Assembly (NCBI RefSeq): GCF_031877795.1
Contig: NC_133958.1
Span: forward strand, 6,014,001 to 6,078,000
DNA: 64,000 nucleotides
Direction of reading: 5' to 3'
DNA from: Strix aluco
Taxonomy: Eukaryota; Chordata; Aves; Strigiformes; Strigidae
In this document: in pieces, positions 15,901 through 27,206 of the stretch
Numbering within the stretch: position 1 is the stretch's first letter
Layout of the letters: every line of letters starts with the position of its first letter
Notes under the pieces: model-generated
What the model was told of the DNA's origin: nothing
Seen by the model: the letters and a program-made list of their open reading frames with translations, nothing else
Databases searched by the model: none
Program-made: the position numbers and the translations under genes

Positions 15901-18900
15901 AAAAAATGCGTTTCTGTTTCTCGGAGCTACAAAGCTGTTGGCCCCTTTGAATGGTGCTACAGTCCTGGAGGCATAAGGTGCCGACTTTACGCAGGGTAAA
16001 TCCCCTTGAATACCACTGAGCCCTGGTAATAATAAAACAGGCACTTCCTTCCTGGAGGCGAGGTGGGACAGAGTCTCTTCTGCTCCTACTAGTTTAATGC
16101 AGAGGCTGCCTAGGGCTGCAGAGCACTGCGGCGGTGAAGGATAGCACTGCCTTTTGTGGAAAGCTACCTCTTCCTCAGAGCAACACTCTTTAGCCCTTCT
16201 TGGACAAAAGAGATGGTTTGTTTTAACAGTCAATCTGTCTGCCTTGTCCCAGTTGGAACAGAAACGGATCAGATGTACAAATGCTCTGATAATATATCTG
16301 AAGAGATGGGTAACCCCTCCCCAAGAGAGGAGAGATGGGAAGCCAAGGAACGGTCCATACAGTAACTCCTCTGGATGTGGTAGCTGCCTGTCCAGGCTGG
16401 GAAAGGAAGGTACGTAGGCACACCGGGTAGCACAGAGGTGTGCAGGGCATTGTGGGGCTCTTATCTTTCTAGATACGAACAATTCATGTCCTTCAGAGTG
16501 ATTACTTATCTTGGTAAAAGCTGCCAGTTGGGAGAAAGAGCCTTCTGCCTTTGACTGACAGATTTCTGTGGCTCAGAAGATGCGTTGCTTCTTTTATTCC
16601 AAATTATTGGTATTCATGCACGAAAAGCATACATGCCACGTTACAAAGAAACCGCAGCAGTGCAACCTGATGATGTTCAAACAGATTCTGAAAGGGTTTC
16701 ATATGAATTTCAAAGGGCTTTAGATCTGGTCCTCTGTGAACTGCATCAAAAATGCAGTTTGGGTCAGTAATGTTTACGTTTTTTCATAATGTTTATACTG
16801 AATTATTGCACATTCTCTGTCACTTTGCTGTCAGTTAAGAGATGGGAGTTGGGGCCTGGGAATGCCCATGTACTTCTCGTTTTGCTGCGCGGAGTTATCA
16901 CACCAATTCTGCGAGTGATCAAAAGGGAAAGAAAATGCGTAATGGTAATGGTGTCCTAAAGTTATTTTGAGCCTCTAATGACTAAATATAGTCTGGACAG
17001 TTTGATTCAGTTTTTACTCATGAGAAGGTCATTTGACTCAAAATGGAAATTTCTGGTTTCTCATCTTGCAAATAGCCAACTTTGTGGGCTATAACTGTGT
17101 TTAGCCATCTGTAAAACCAAAAGATCTCAGAACAAGGTTCCATGGTGGAGTCAGGTATGTACAGCTCTCCAGCCCCTACCTGTGTCTTATTAATTATTAA
17201 TCTTAATAATTAAGCCCAGAATATATATCTGGTAGGCAGTCATACTAAGGACTCATATTTTGAGAGAATTGCAAAGAAAAGGAAATGTTATCCTTTGTAG
17301 ATGCTTTCAGAAGAGTTGCAGGCACTTTTAATGGCCTGATGGAATCACACCGGTACAGAGCTCGAAGGTCTACATCTGTGTTTCCTTGTCCCAGCCACAA
17401 ACCTCTAGCTGTGGGTTCTCATCAGTATTCCTGCTGTAAGACTTGGTGCCGATATGGTCTTTGTTCCCTGAGCTTAAAAACCAGCCTGTTTTCACTGCTG
17501 ACAGCTTTATGGAAGCAGCTATAAAGTTTTGCCCGTGCTCCCTCTGCTTGCACCAATGAATCTACGTTTCCCACTACAGAAGGATTGATAGTGGGCTATT
17601 TTTATATTCTGAGCCACCTTTATGCGTTCTGCAGAATCATACAAAGCTAACCACATCATAAATGCACATATTGGTGAATGTGCAAAAGGTTACACCAACT
17701 CTTCCTGAGTGTCTCCCTGCATATCACTAATATTGCAAAAATAGGACTTCTGGAAGGCAAATAACGTGGCAATTTTAATTCTTTTTTCTTACGTGCGGTT
17801 GGTCTACATGGAGGGGAAAACTTGGGTGTATCCAGAAAGGTGTGAGAAGAACCATGAAGCTAAATCAGAAGAAATGAATTCCAGTTGTCAGGCAGTCCCA
17901 AGACAGGGGCAATGCTGTCCTTGAGAGCTCAGTCTCAGATGAAAATCCTCTTAGCTCTGGCAGTGCTGATACTTTGACAGATCCTATAGTTGAGCTGGAA
18001 ATCTTCCAACAGAACAAAATGGCTGAAAAAATAGAGGGAGAATGACAAAACATTTTTTTTTGTTTTCTGAGCTACTTTCCCACAGTCTGATTTCCAAAGA
18101 GATCTGTTGACATAAGTGCAGCAGCTGGAGATGAGAGGTTTTAAAAACAACCTTCAGTGATATACAGTTTATACTGGTAAAATAATTATTCTTCAAAGAT
18201 TTCCCCCAAAATAGTGTTTAGGGTGTTTAATGATTAAAAACCTGATGTCCTTGATACGAAAGTTAGATGAAAGAACTGCCAGGGACCTTAATGCAGCTGA
18301 AATGATAAACATAAAGGGAGCAGTAATGATCGAGCCTGAGGTGATTACATTCTCTAATTAGAACACATGTATCATTTAGGCATGTTAATCTTTGTCTGTC
18401 TAATGTACTTTGGTTAGACTAACCTACATCCAGTGCAAACTACTTTGATCATAGCATCAGTGCATGTAGAAGAAGAACCGTTGCATGTGTTTGCAGTCCT
18501 CGCAGAAACACTGAAACTCCCCGCAGCGTTAGGGTTCACCTTTGCCAACACACTGAGGCGAAGAGCCCGGCTCCCACCGCTGTGTTATTGTGAGCATTTA
18601 CTCTATTAGACCCCTTTGAATATTTGCACCAGTATCTCAGGAGCAGAGATGTTTAAAACAAGGACTGGTCCAAGCAGTAAGCTTGATGTCAAACACCCGC
18701 TCTTGAGCATTCTAGATGAAAAAAAAAAATCTATGAATGAAGTTATATAGCTGCAATCTCAGCTGCTGGGTCAGTTTGTCTCCATGGTCGTGATTCTCAA
18801 TTAACTGAGTTACACCTCTTTGTGCTTGCTGAGGATTTGGAACATGGCTCTTGGTTCCCAGGCTGAAGTATTTAAGAGGCCTGACCAAAAAAAATAAATT

Positions 18901-21708
18901 AAAAAAAAAAAATCAGTGTGGTATCTTAATGTCCCTTGGAGGGGTCTGCCGCAGTAATCAGCAGATGTGATTCTGCTCGAGCAAGTCTGTGTGAATGTGT
19001 ATCACAGCTGTTGTCTCTAAAAGCCACTATACTTTTCCTGATCCCTCTGCACGAGCGATACAAGGGTAGGGCAGCACAGGAAGAGCAGCTGGGCTGGCTA
19101 CTAAATCCGCAGTTACTGATGGATTTTGCAATCCCAAGGGTTGTAGACTATTGTTGCTTAATAAGCTGCTTTTTGGCCAGGTGGGGTCAAAGAGGAACAT
19201 GGGAGAAATAATAGAGGTTACAAGATAATGTTCTGTGGCAGTGTTTTTCAGACTTTCATGTACATGTGGATGGAGATCTGATTCTTAATGTGACTGCCCT
19301 CCTGCCCTCTCCCACTCCACTCCATCTTGGTGATGATGATGCTCATTCTGTTAATTTTGATTGCTGAGAGGTTTCAATAGCAGTCATTTACTCTAAACTG
19401 GAGATACTTAAATACAGACCCATCTTAATTGGTGGGAGATTTTTTTGAAACATAAAGGAACTGATGGCTGCACATCCCTTGCCCTTCTTGTTCTCGCTTG
19501 CAGCTCTCCCTTCCCCCAGCTTCTCCCAGGAGGGACAGTTGCACTGTCCCTGATGGAGGGTTTGCCTCGTTCCAGCTCGTGTGTTGAACTGGAGCTGTCT
19601 CTGCTAGAGCTCAGATGGAGGAAAAGTGTGTACTGCATGGTGCCTCCCTCTGGGAGATGTGAACTTCTCTGTGAGTCGTAATCAGTGAGTGATACTGCTG
19701 CGTTGCATCAGGTGTCCTTAGTTTGCATGCTACAAAAGCACGTTTGTGTACAGCAATCGGGTCGGCTGCGAAAAATCAAGTGAATTATAAGGAAGACAAT
19801 TCAGTATGTTCTGACCCTTTGTGAATCTGCACATGTGATGGGTGAATGTGTACTCGTTTGGTCATGGTACCTCTTGGGAGCATTCTTTATTTTCGGGGTT
19901 TAGGATCCGGAGCAGCAGGTTTCTAGTCAACCCACACTCACACCACCTCAGTAAATGCAGTTCTTGGTAGGGAAGGAGTAAATGATGACACTGTGTACAA
20001 GGCAGTGGGGGTCAGTAGTTCTGGCTTCTGTTCCTGGATTTGGCGGTAGTGAGTAGGCATGGGAGAATCTCCAGCTTCTCGAGTTCAGTTTTTGTTCTAT
20101 AAATTATGAGAAATACTGTCTGAATTCTTCATCAGTAGAAATAGTGGTTTTTACTCCTGTCAGTAACAAAACTATATTTAATCAGAGAAATCTTGAGATA
20201 CTTGTTCCCTTTTATCTCTGTATTTCCTGCTACTGTAAATATGGGAATGTTCTAAGAACTTTTGTATTTTAAAGAAAGCTGGTGGTACATGGCCTCCAAA
20301 TGTGAGCTAGACAGTTATGAAGAGAGATGGGAAGAGAGAATACTCCATGGAGACCTCAGAGTTTAATTTGCAGCCACACCACCATTGAAACTAGCTTCAG
20401 TGGATGTGGGGAATGCGATCATACCTCTTAGTGCATATTGGTGCCTTGCAATGAATGCCACAGTAATGAAGTGAGCAAGGATCGGGCCTCAAACTGATAC
20501 AAGAAGTAGGAACCACCTAAAATGAAAAACAGTCTTCGGTAAAAAGAGATATGCTGAGATGCCATCAGCCGAGCTGAGATTTCTGCAAGGCAAGTTCGAT
20601 TGCAGAGCAGTTTGTCACTGCTTGTAAATGAAGGACAGCTGAGAGACTGGGAAGCTTGGGAGATATGGTTTCAATTCCACTCGCCTGCAGACCTCCTGCC
20701 TGGCTTTGGGGAGGAGCAGAAAAATCATGTGCTACTCCTTTTGTTTCACCTCCCTGTTTGGAAAATAGGGACCTGCAATTTCCCTCCCCCACAGGCATGC
20801 TGTGCAGAGAACTCTGCAAATGACTGATACGCTCTTGTACTGTGGAGATAAGGACCAGACAGACAGCAAGGGCCCAATTTATCCCTGTACAACCCATTTC
20901 AGACTCCTCACTTGCATCCTCCATCCTAGCTCCCAGATTATGCATCAGATGATCAGTAGCCCCATGAGGTTGGTTAAATCTAGGAATTGCCCTGGAGTAG
21001 ACCCAGTCCTGCTACGTCCTTGATTTCTCTTGAATACGTGTGTGTGTGGATACTCCCCCAGAGAGGGAGAGCTGCGAAGGACAGTTGATTCTGCTTTAAG
21101 CTGAGAGTAATTCACTGCAAAGCTTTTGTGCACAGCTGCCAGAAAATAGTTGCAGCACAGTGGTGAATTTACCTCCGCACAGGAATTGCAGAACAGCTTC
21201 TGCACATAAAGGAGAGCTAGGGAATGTGTCCTGTTTAATACACAGAGGAGCTCTTGGTTGTCCTGTGTGCCACGCACTAGCAGCCTGCGGAGTAGAATCT
21301 GGGAACGGGCTGCTTTGAAAAGATTAATATCTCCTGAGGTGCTTCCCACACTGCAAGAACCATGTGGCTAGCTACAGAGGTGTCTTGAAGGACACTTTGG
21401 GGTTCCCTAGGACATTCTGGCTACTAACAAGTGGGTAAGACTTTTCTGTCCACCTGCCTTTATAGAACAGCTTGTCCCAGGCTCTGAGAGGTGTCCCTCA
21501 GGGAATGCTCTGGTGCCAGACTGTCACTGTCCCTTTGGCACAAGGTCTTTTCTCCCAGTGTGAGTTTTTTGTACTCTCATCAGACACCAGAGGCCCCATG
21601 AGGTACAACATTCTTCGTTAACCTCAAGTGCCCCTCCGTAATGAATGCTGTGCATAAGAAAGCTTTTGAAGGCCAATAGCAAGCAGAACTTTGAGACTGA
21701 TGGACTGT

Positions 21709-22106
21709 TGTCCTGTGTTCAGCTGGGATAGAGTTAGTTTTCACAAGAAGCTGAGAGGGGCACAGCCAGGACAGCTGATGGAACTAGCCAAGGGGATATT
21801 GGATATGACATGACGCTCAGTGTATAACTGGGCAGCTGGCTGGGGGAGGAGGGATCAGGGCCTGGGAAAGGCCTGAGCATCCGGTTCCAGGTGGTGAGCA
21901 ATTGCATTGTGCATCACTCGCTTTATACATTCTTTTAATGTTGTTATTATTACTCTTCTCTCCTTGTGTAGTCCTTGAACTGTCCTTATCTCAACCAACA
22001 AGGTTTTACCTTTTTCCTCTGATTCTTGTCCCCATCCCACCAGGGTCAGACAAGTGAGTGAGTGGCTGCGTGGTGCTTAGTTGCTGCCTGGGGTTAAGCC
22101 ACGATA
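21709..22106 (+). mobile_element. Solo LTR of an avian endogenous retrovirus (ERVL-like)
   Basis: It starts tgtcctgtgttcagctggg and ends ggggttaagccacgata, close to the ends of an LTR family very common in bird genomes. Internal landmarks also match: the cacagccaggacagctga block, an AT-rich tataactgg box, ggtggtgagcaattgcattg, and the ggctgcgtggtgcttagttgc block near the 3' end. The 5' part is shorter than full copies, which suggests an internal deletion. No retroviral coding region adjoins it, so it is a solo LTR. Flanks actgt and gctgt look like a 5-bp target duplication with one mismatch. The plus orientation is inferred from the TATA-like box. Family recognition is from memory. Confidence 0.8.
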
Positions 22107-25100
22107 GCTGTGTTTGTAATTGGTTTGTAGGGAGGGAGAAGGAGAGCCGGGCCAAAGAGACACATAGATGTTTGAGACAAGCAACTGATAATGCCAACAA
22201 AATACAGAGGTCAGAGGGAGGAACAAGTCCAAGAGCAAGCTCTTGTCCCTGCTCCATCGCCAGTGGGTCTGAATTTTATCATACTGAAGTTCATTTTCTG
22301 ATTATTTTTTTTCTCCTGTTATTGTGACCCTAAGGTGTGGCCATAACCAGTCCGTGGATATGGAGTGGGATTTCAACAAATAAAGGTGAAGTCCTATTAT
22401 ACAAAGTTTGCTAAGGCTCGAGTGACCTTACATCTACAAATGCAGAATTTTGTGGCATGAGATATGTCTGGCTGCTTCAAAAACACTATGTGGACCGGCT
22501 GAGCTCAGAAAGACCTTCCTTGAGTGTCTGACAAATGACAAAGTCCACACAGGACTGTGGTACTCCTTGAATGCTTAACTGTTCCTGAAGACCGAGGAAG
22601 GCTGCACGCAGCCCCTTGGGTATTCAGGAATGCTGAGTTATCTGTTGAGGGGTCCCATCTAACCCTGAAGTATTTTTTTTGCTTGTATGCAAAGTTGCCA
22701 TCCTGGGCCTTAGGGGAGCTCTAGAGTTAACTGTCAGAAGTCCCAATACCCTTGCGGATCCTGCCACAACTAGACAAGGATGTATAGGAGAACAATTCTA
22801 ATCCCTTCCAAAAGGGGACTTTAAAAACTTCCGAGGTCTCAGCATTAGCATACCCTGGCCTGAAAGCTCTGGGTTAGGAAAGCAGCTGCATTTCTCATGT
22901 AGGTGCAGGCATCTCTGGCCATCCAGCCTGATGGTGCCCGTAAAGCTGCTCAGGGTCTGGCTCTAGCAGAGGAAAACACTGCAGGAAGCCTGAGAGATTA
23001 TTATCCCCATCATGAGAGAATGAGAAATGATCTTACTAATAGAATACATGCATTATATAAATAAAGAGAATTCCTGTGCGATTTATTCTCTTCATGGACG
23101 TGTTTGTTTCTATGTCACATAGAGTGTGCCTATGTGCATTCATATTAGGCAGAATAATGGCCTTTCTGAAAAGATATTAGTGGATTATTTTACTCTTGCT
23201 GCAGGTAGCATTAAGATGAGAGGCCTTGGCTATTGTGCTGTCAATTTGTTTAATGATTATTAGAGGAGCAGGTGATTTCTATTAAAGGGAAGTGACAGAC
23301 TGTCCATTAGATATAGATGCATGTTTATTAAATCCGAGGCCTGGAGCAAGCAGCCTGGCTCATTTGCTTCCAAATTCCAGACCAATCTGTTTTATCTTGC
23401 ACCTGGAAGGTTCAGAGCACAGTAAAAGTGGGAACTGTTTACTGAGCAGGGATAAGAGGACTGTTGCATTCGTGCACATACGTTCACTTCCACCCCAAAT
23501 GGAGGCGGCAGTGGGAAGGAGGCTGGGAGAATGCAGGCTGTAATACATGTTTCTCAGTTTAATTTCTAAGCCTTCTTACCTAGATAGGCTTGGAAGCAGA
23601 GAGAGATGACATAAGGATTTAATCTTTAAGTGCAAACCCTTTGTCTCTTCAATATGTGTGTGTGTCCCCCCATATAATGGAAAGATGGGTGATTTCCTCT
23701 AGACCCATTTATCCCAGTGCTCTGGGTCTGCTGGTAGCCAGCTGCTTCAGTGGGAGATGTAAGCTCTCTCCACAGTGAACAATTACAGAAGAATCTACCC
23801 AAAGGAGACATTTGTTTGTAGTCCCCACCAGCTATTGGTTTATGCTCTGAAGCAGCAGAATTTATCTTTCTCTTTAATCCGGTCTAATGTGACTGTGGAT
23901 GTTCTCATTACCCAGACAGAAGTTTAATCCTTTCGGGAAATGTCTCCCCAATTCAATGCCTCTGTTATCCTTCTTTCCTCTCAGTCAAACTGGTGCGCTT
24001 TAAAATCAAATCTTTCCTTTCACAGATCTAATGTAATAAGCTTACCACTCCATCCACCCCCATTAACCAGATCTTCACTGGGATAGTGATTCGGAGTCTG
24101 GTGTCTGCAGATCAAAGAGGATGTTGAAAAATTGGAAGGGTTCATAAAAGAGACGTATAAATGATTCAGAGTCTGGGAGACATCTTTCTAGTGAAAGATG
24201 TAAGGAGCTTGATCCATTTAGGCTATCAAAGAGGAAATAAAGAGGAGACTCCATCACAATGTGCGAGCACAAATACAGAGAAGATGACTTCTTATAACAG
24301 ATGGCTCCACTAGCCAGCAGAAAAATATACAGTGAAATTTGGCTGGAAGGTCAGGATTCAGCTTTCAATTGGAAGCTGGAGCTAGCACAAGAGTTGGAAA
24401 AAAAGTACATGTGTTTTCAGGGTAAGATAATTAGCTATTGGAAGAATTAACTGTCAGAGTAACAAATTAGGAAAATCCAGAACACTAGCCTAATTTAGGA
24501 GATCCATAATGCGCTCTGATGAAAAGCATAATTTCATTCTACTGATTAGAGACTAAGCTAAACGATGTGTCACAGTGGGCACTGAACGTTCCTCTTGGAG
24601 GCAGCAGCTGAGCATCATGCTGCCATGTTGCAGCGGTGGGGCTGCAGAGGGAAGCAGCTTAAAACACTTCTGTGCCAGAAAATGATGAAATCAGGTTCCT
24701 GGTATCCTGCTGGTATTCCTTTGAGGCCTTAATTTTTTCTCATTCAGTTTTCCTACCTGTAAATATTGATAGCACCAACCTGTTTCTGTCAGGAGACAGG
24801 TGTGAACGTCCTCATGTTCACAAAGACTCTGAATATCAGTAACGCTATTTTTGTGCCAGAAATGAGCAGTACATGAGGCCTCTTGGTGGATTTCCACTCT
24901 GTATTTAACTCCAAATGTATGCATCAGTGCAGCCTAAACTACCACTGAGTCAAATTAAAGTCCTCTCTCTGTTGCGTGCTCCCGTTCCTGGTCTATGTCT
25001 CTGTCAGTGCAGACAGGGCAGTGTGCCACTGCATGCTAATAAATCACTTTCTTTTTGCAGCTCTGTACTCCTGCTGAGGGGCTGTGATTTGCGAATGACC

Positions 25101-27047
25101 TGTTTCTGCTCTGGGGACAGCTGGACTGTGAGAAATCAACTGGGAGTTAGGGTGAGCTGATTCGCCTCCAGGCCTGGCTCAGCAGCAACGCCCGGGCAAA
25201 GGCTGCCATCTGCCGTCAAAACCTCCCCACAGCAACGAAGGGGAGGGAGAGGAGAGCTTGGGCCAAGCAGGGACCGGGGGGAGAAGTGTGTTAAGGGAGC
25301 GCTAGACGCGGAGCAGAAGTTGCACTGGCTGGTGTCACGTCCCTTTGTCATCTGGGTGAATTCCTGTCCCCAGACTACAGTCCTGCAGGTAAATACTTCA
25401 TTGCTGACATGGGGGTATCTGCAGCGTGAGGGGGGTATTATTGCTGTCCTTCGGTCACGGGGAGAGGGAACCTTCTTTTCTCCACCTCCCTCTTCCCACC
25501 CCTTCTCCCTTTGGGAACTTACTTAAAAATCTTCCTGTCCCTGGCTCAGGCATCCTGGAGCCTTAGATGAGCTGATTGCAATTTTGTCATATTAGTCTCC
25601 ATGAAAACACCCGTAATGACTCTTGTCAGCTGGCAGGCTGTCCCCGGGACCACCCTCACCATTCAAAAGGCCCTACTGGTTCCAGTTGCACATCATCCCC
25701 TCTGATGCTCAGCAAGGGAGGAAAGGGGAGGACAGACATTAAATATTGCTGTATTTAAAGGCTACAATAGCATATTCTTTGCCTCCCCGCTAACTATGTG
25801 CTGGGCTGTTATTTCACCATTCTTTTCCTGTTTTTTTCTTTTCCTTTTTTTTTTTTTTTTTTTCCTATGGGCACATGTTTTTCCCAATTCAAGCAAAATC
25901 ACTACTTCCCTACTCAGCTGTCCTGATTGCATGAAGAAGAGTCTGATTGCATTATTCATCTGCAGTGCTCGTAAAAGACTTCAAAACTCTTGACTAGACC
26001 TAAAGCTTTTGATGACATTCTGTTTCAATAGAAAGGGGGAAAGATACTGTGTGCACTGGTGGCATCGTCATTGCTACCCCACCAGCTGTGGATGGGACAG
26101 CTAGGCCTGCATGGTACAAGATGAGCTGTTGCTTTTACTGAGCAGTTTCTGGGAGGTGGCTTGCTGTGCTGTTCTGCGTTGTTTTTCTCTTTGTCCAAGG
26201 CTGCAGTGATGCTGGGAAGCAAATTGGTTTTACATACTGGTGCGGTGCGCAGAGAGCCTAACTCCAAGGAAATGCTGCCGCCTGTGGGCACAAGAGCACA
26301 TTTATCCTTGCTTCCTTATTTTCATATCATTAGAAACTGTGACTTAGCTGGGTTAAATTCTTCTGGTTAAGAGTTTATTAAAGTAGAAAAAGAAAGAGGG
26401 TGAGCTGGTGAAATAAAGGCAGCAGGGGAGAGGTCACACTGTACTTCACCACTGACAACTGGGCAATTACAGAGACAAAATACCAGGCTAAGTGCATCTT
26501 TGGTCTGACTCATTTTGTTTATCCTGTTACACTGCTATTGCAGCTCTTAGCATCACAGCTACTCTTTCAGTGTCAGGGCATCTTGCTTGTGTTTGGTTTG
26601 GAGCAGTAGAAGGACTCAGTCCAACAGTTGAGTGGAGATTCCCAAGAGAGTGCTGCTGTATGTGCGTGTTGCAGCTCTTGAAAGGAAGCGTGAAATGGGG
26701 GCTAAAGGGATGAGTCTTGAGTGCTGTGGGTGAGACCTCACGGCTCTCTATTACGTTTATAAAGTGACTCTGTATACAGTGAGAGCCAGTTTTATAAACC
26801 GAGATATTCCAGAGAGGAGGGACCTTCGTAATGTCACTAAAAAGATAGTTCTAAATTAGAACATCTATTGAAACCCTTCCACTGCAGAGAGGGTCCCTCT
26901 CAGTATCCCAGCCTGTCAGTGTGGCCAGTGCACAGCCTGGTGCTGAGGTCACTGCGGTGTCACAAAAGCAACGAGTATTCCAGAAGGTCAGGACCAAGCA
27001 GCTAAGGAAGCTGAGGAGGAAGAAGGCAGGACAAAGTGATTCCTAAC
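22107..27047 (+). other. Proximal 5' flank of KCNU1 (promoter and 5'UTR expected here)
   Basis: No coding gene is seen. The KCNU1 promoter or 5'UTR must lie here or further upstream, but the sequence does not fix a start site. There is no CpG-island-like stretch next to exon 1. TTTATAAA at 26791-26798, about 250 bases before the ATG, is a TATA-like candidate only. The pyrimidine tract near 25820-25865 and an AT-rich block at 23030-23290 are the only other notable textures. Confidence 0.4.
25845..25863 (+). repeat. Poly-T / pyrimidine tract
   Basis: A 19-base T run at the end of a pyrimidine tract beginning near 25820. It may be an old retroposon tail on the minus strand; no body of such an element is recognisable. 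Confidence 0.85.
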
Positions 27048-27206
27048 ATGGCAGGGAAATTTAACCTCATCTGTGCACCGTCCTTTCAGTTGGCTTTTAT
27101 TATACCATCTTTGTTTCTTTTCTTGGGAGGCCTGTTTACCATACTAGCTTTCAGGTTGGCTAGGTATGCTTATGGATTCAGCATAGAGAGGATCTGGATG
27201 AAAAAG
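27048..27206 (+). CDS. KCNU1: KCNU1 exon 1: start codon, extracellular N-terminus and S0
   Basis: Residues 1-53, ending in phase 0 before a gtaagg donor. The ATG has A at -3 and G at +4. In-frame TAA (27003) and TGA (27012) stops lie just upstream, so this is the first usable ATG if the exon extends 5' unspliced. About 13 residues precede a hydrophobic segment ([20 protein letters not shown]), which is S0, the extra helix that puts the Slo N-terminus outside the cell. A basic stretch follows (IERIWMKK). Mammalian KCNU1 begins slightly further upstream, so the N-terminus here is short. Confidence 0.9.

Larger units (their letters stand above)
1..21708. other. 5' intergenic flank, no gene recognised
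   Basis: Moderately AT-rich sequence with short chance open frames only. None has paired splice sites plus a recognisable protein match. The longest is a 210-codon minus-strand frame (15850-16482) without family resemblance. Apart from the simple repeats and the CR1-like scrap listed separately, I see no RNA genes or further mobile elements. Confidence 0.6.

Noticed and set aside
16585..16770. 61-codon plus-strand frame with a protein-like composition
   Set aside because: It is too short to judge, no family is recognised and there is no flanking exon partner.
27036..27047. Start of exon 1 at 27036
   Set aside because: The codon there is GTG. The first ATG in frame is 27048, with a good Kozak context and in-frame stops just upstream.
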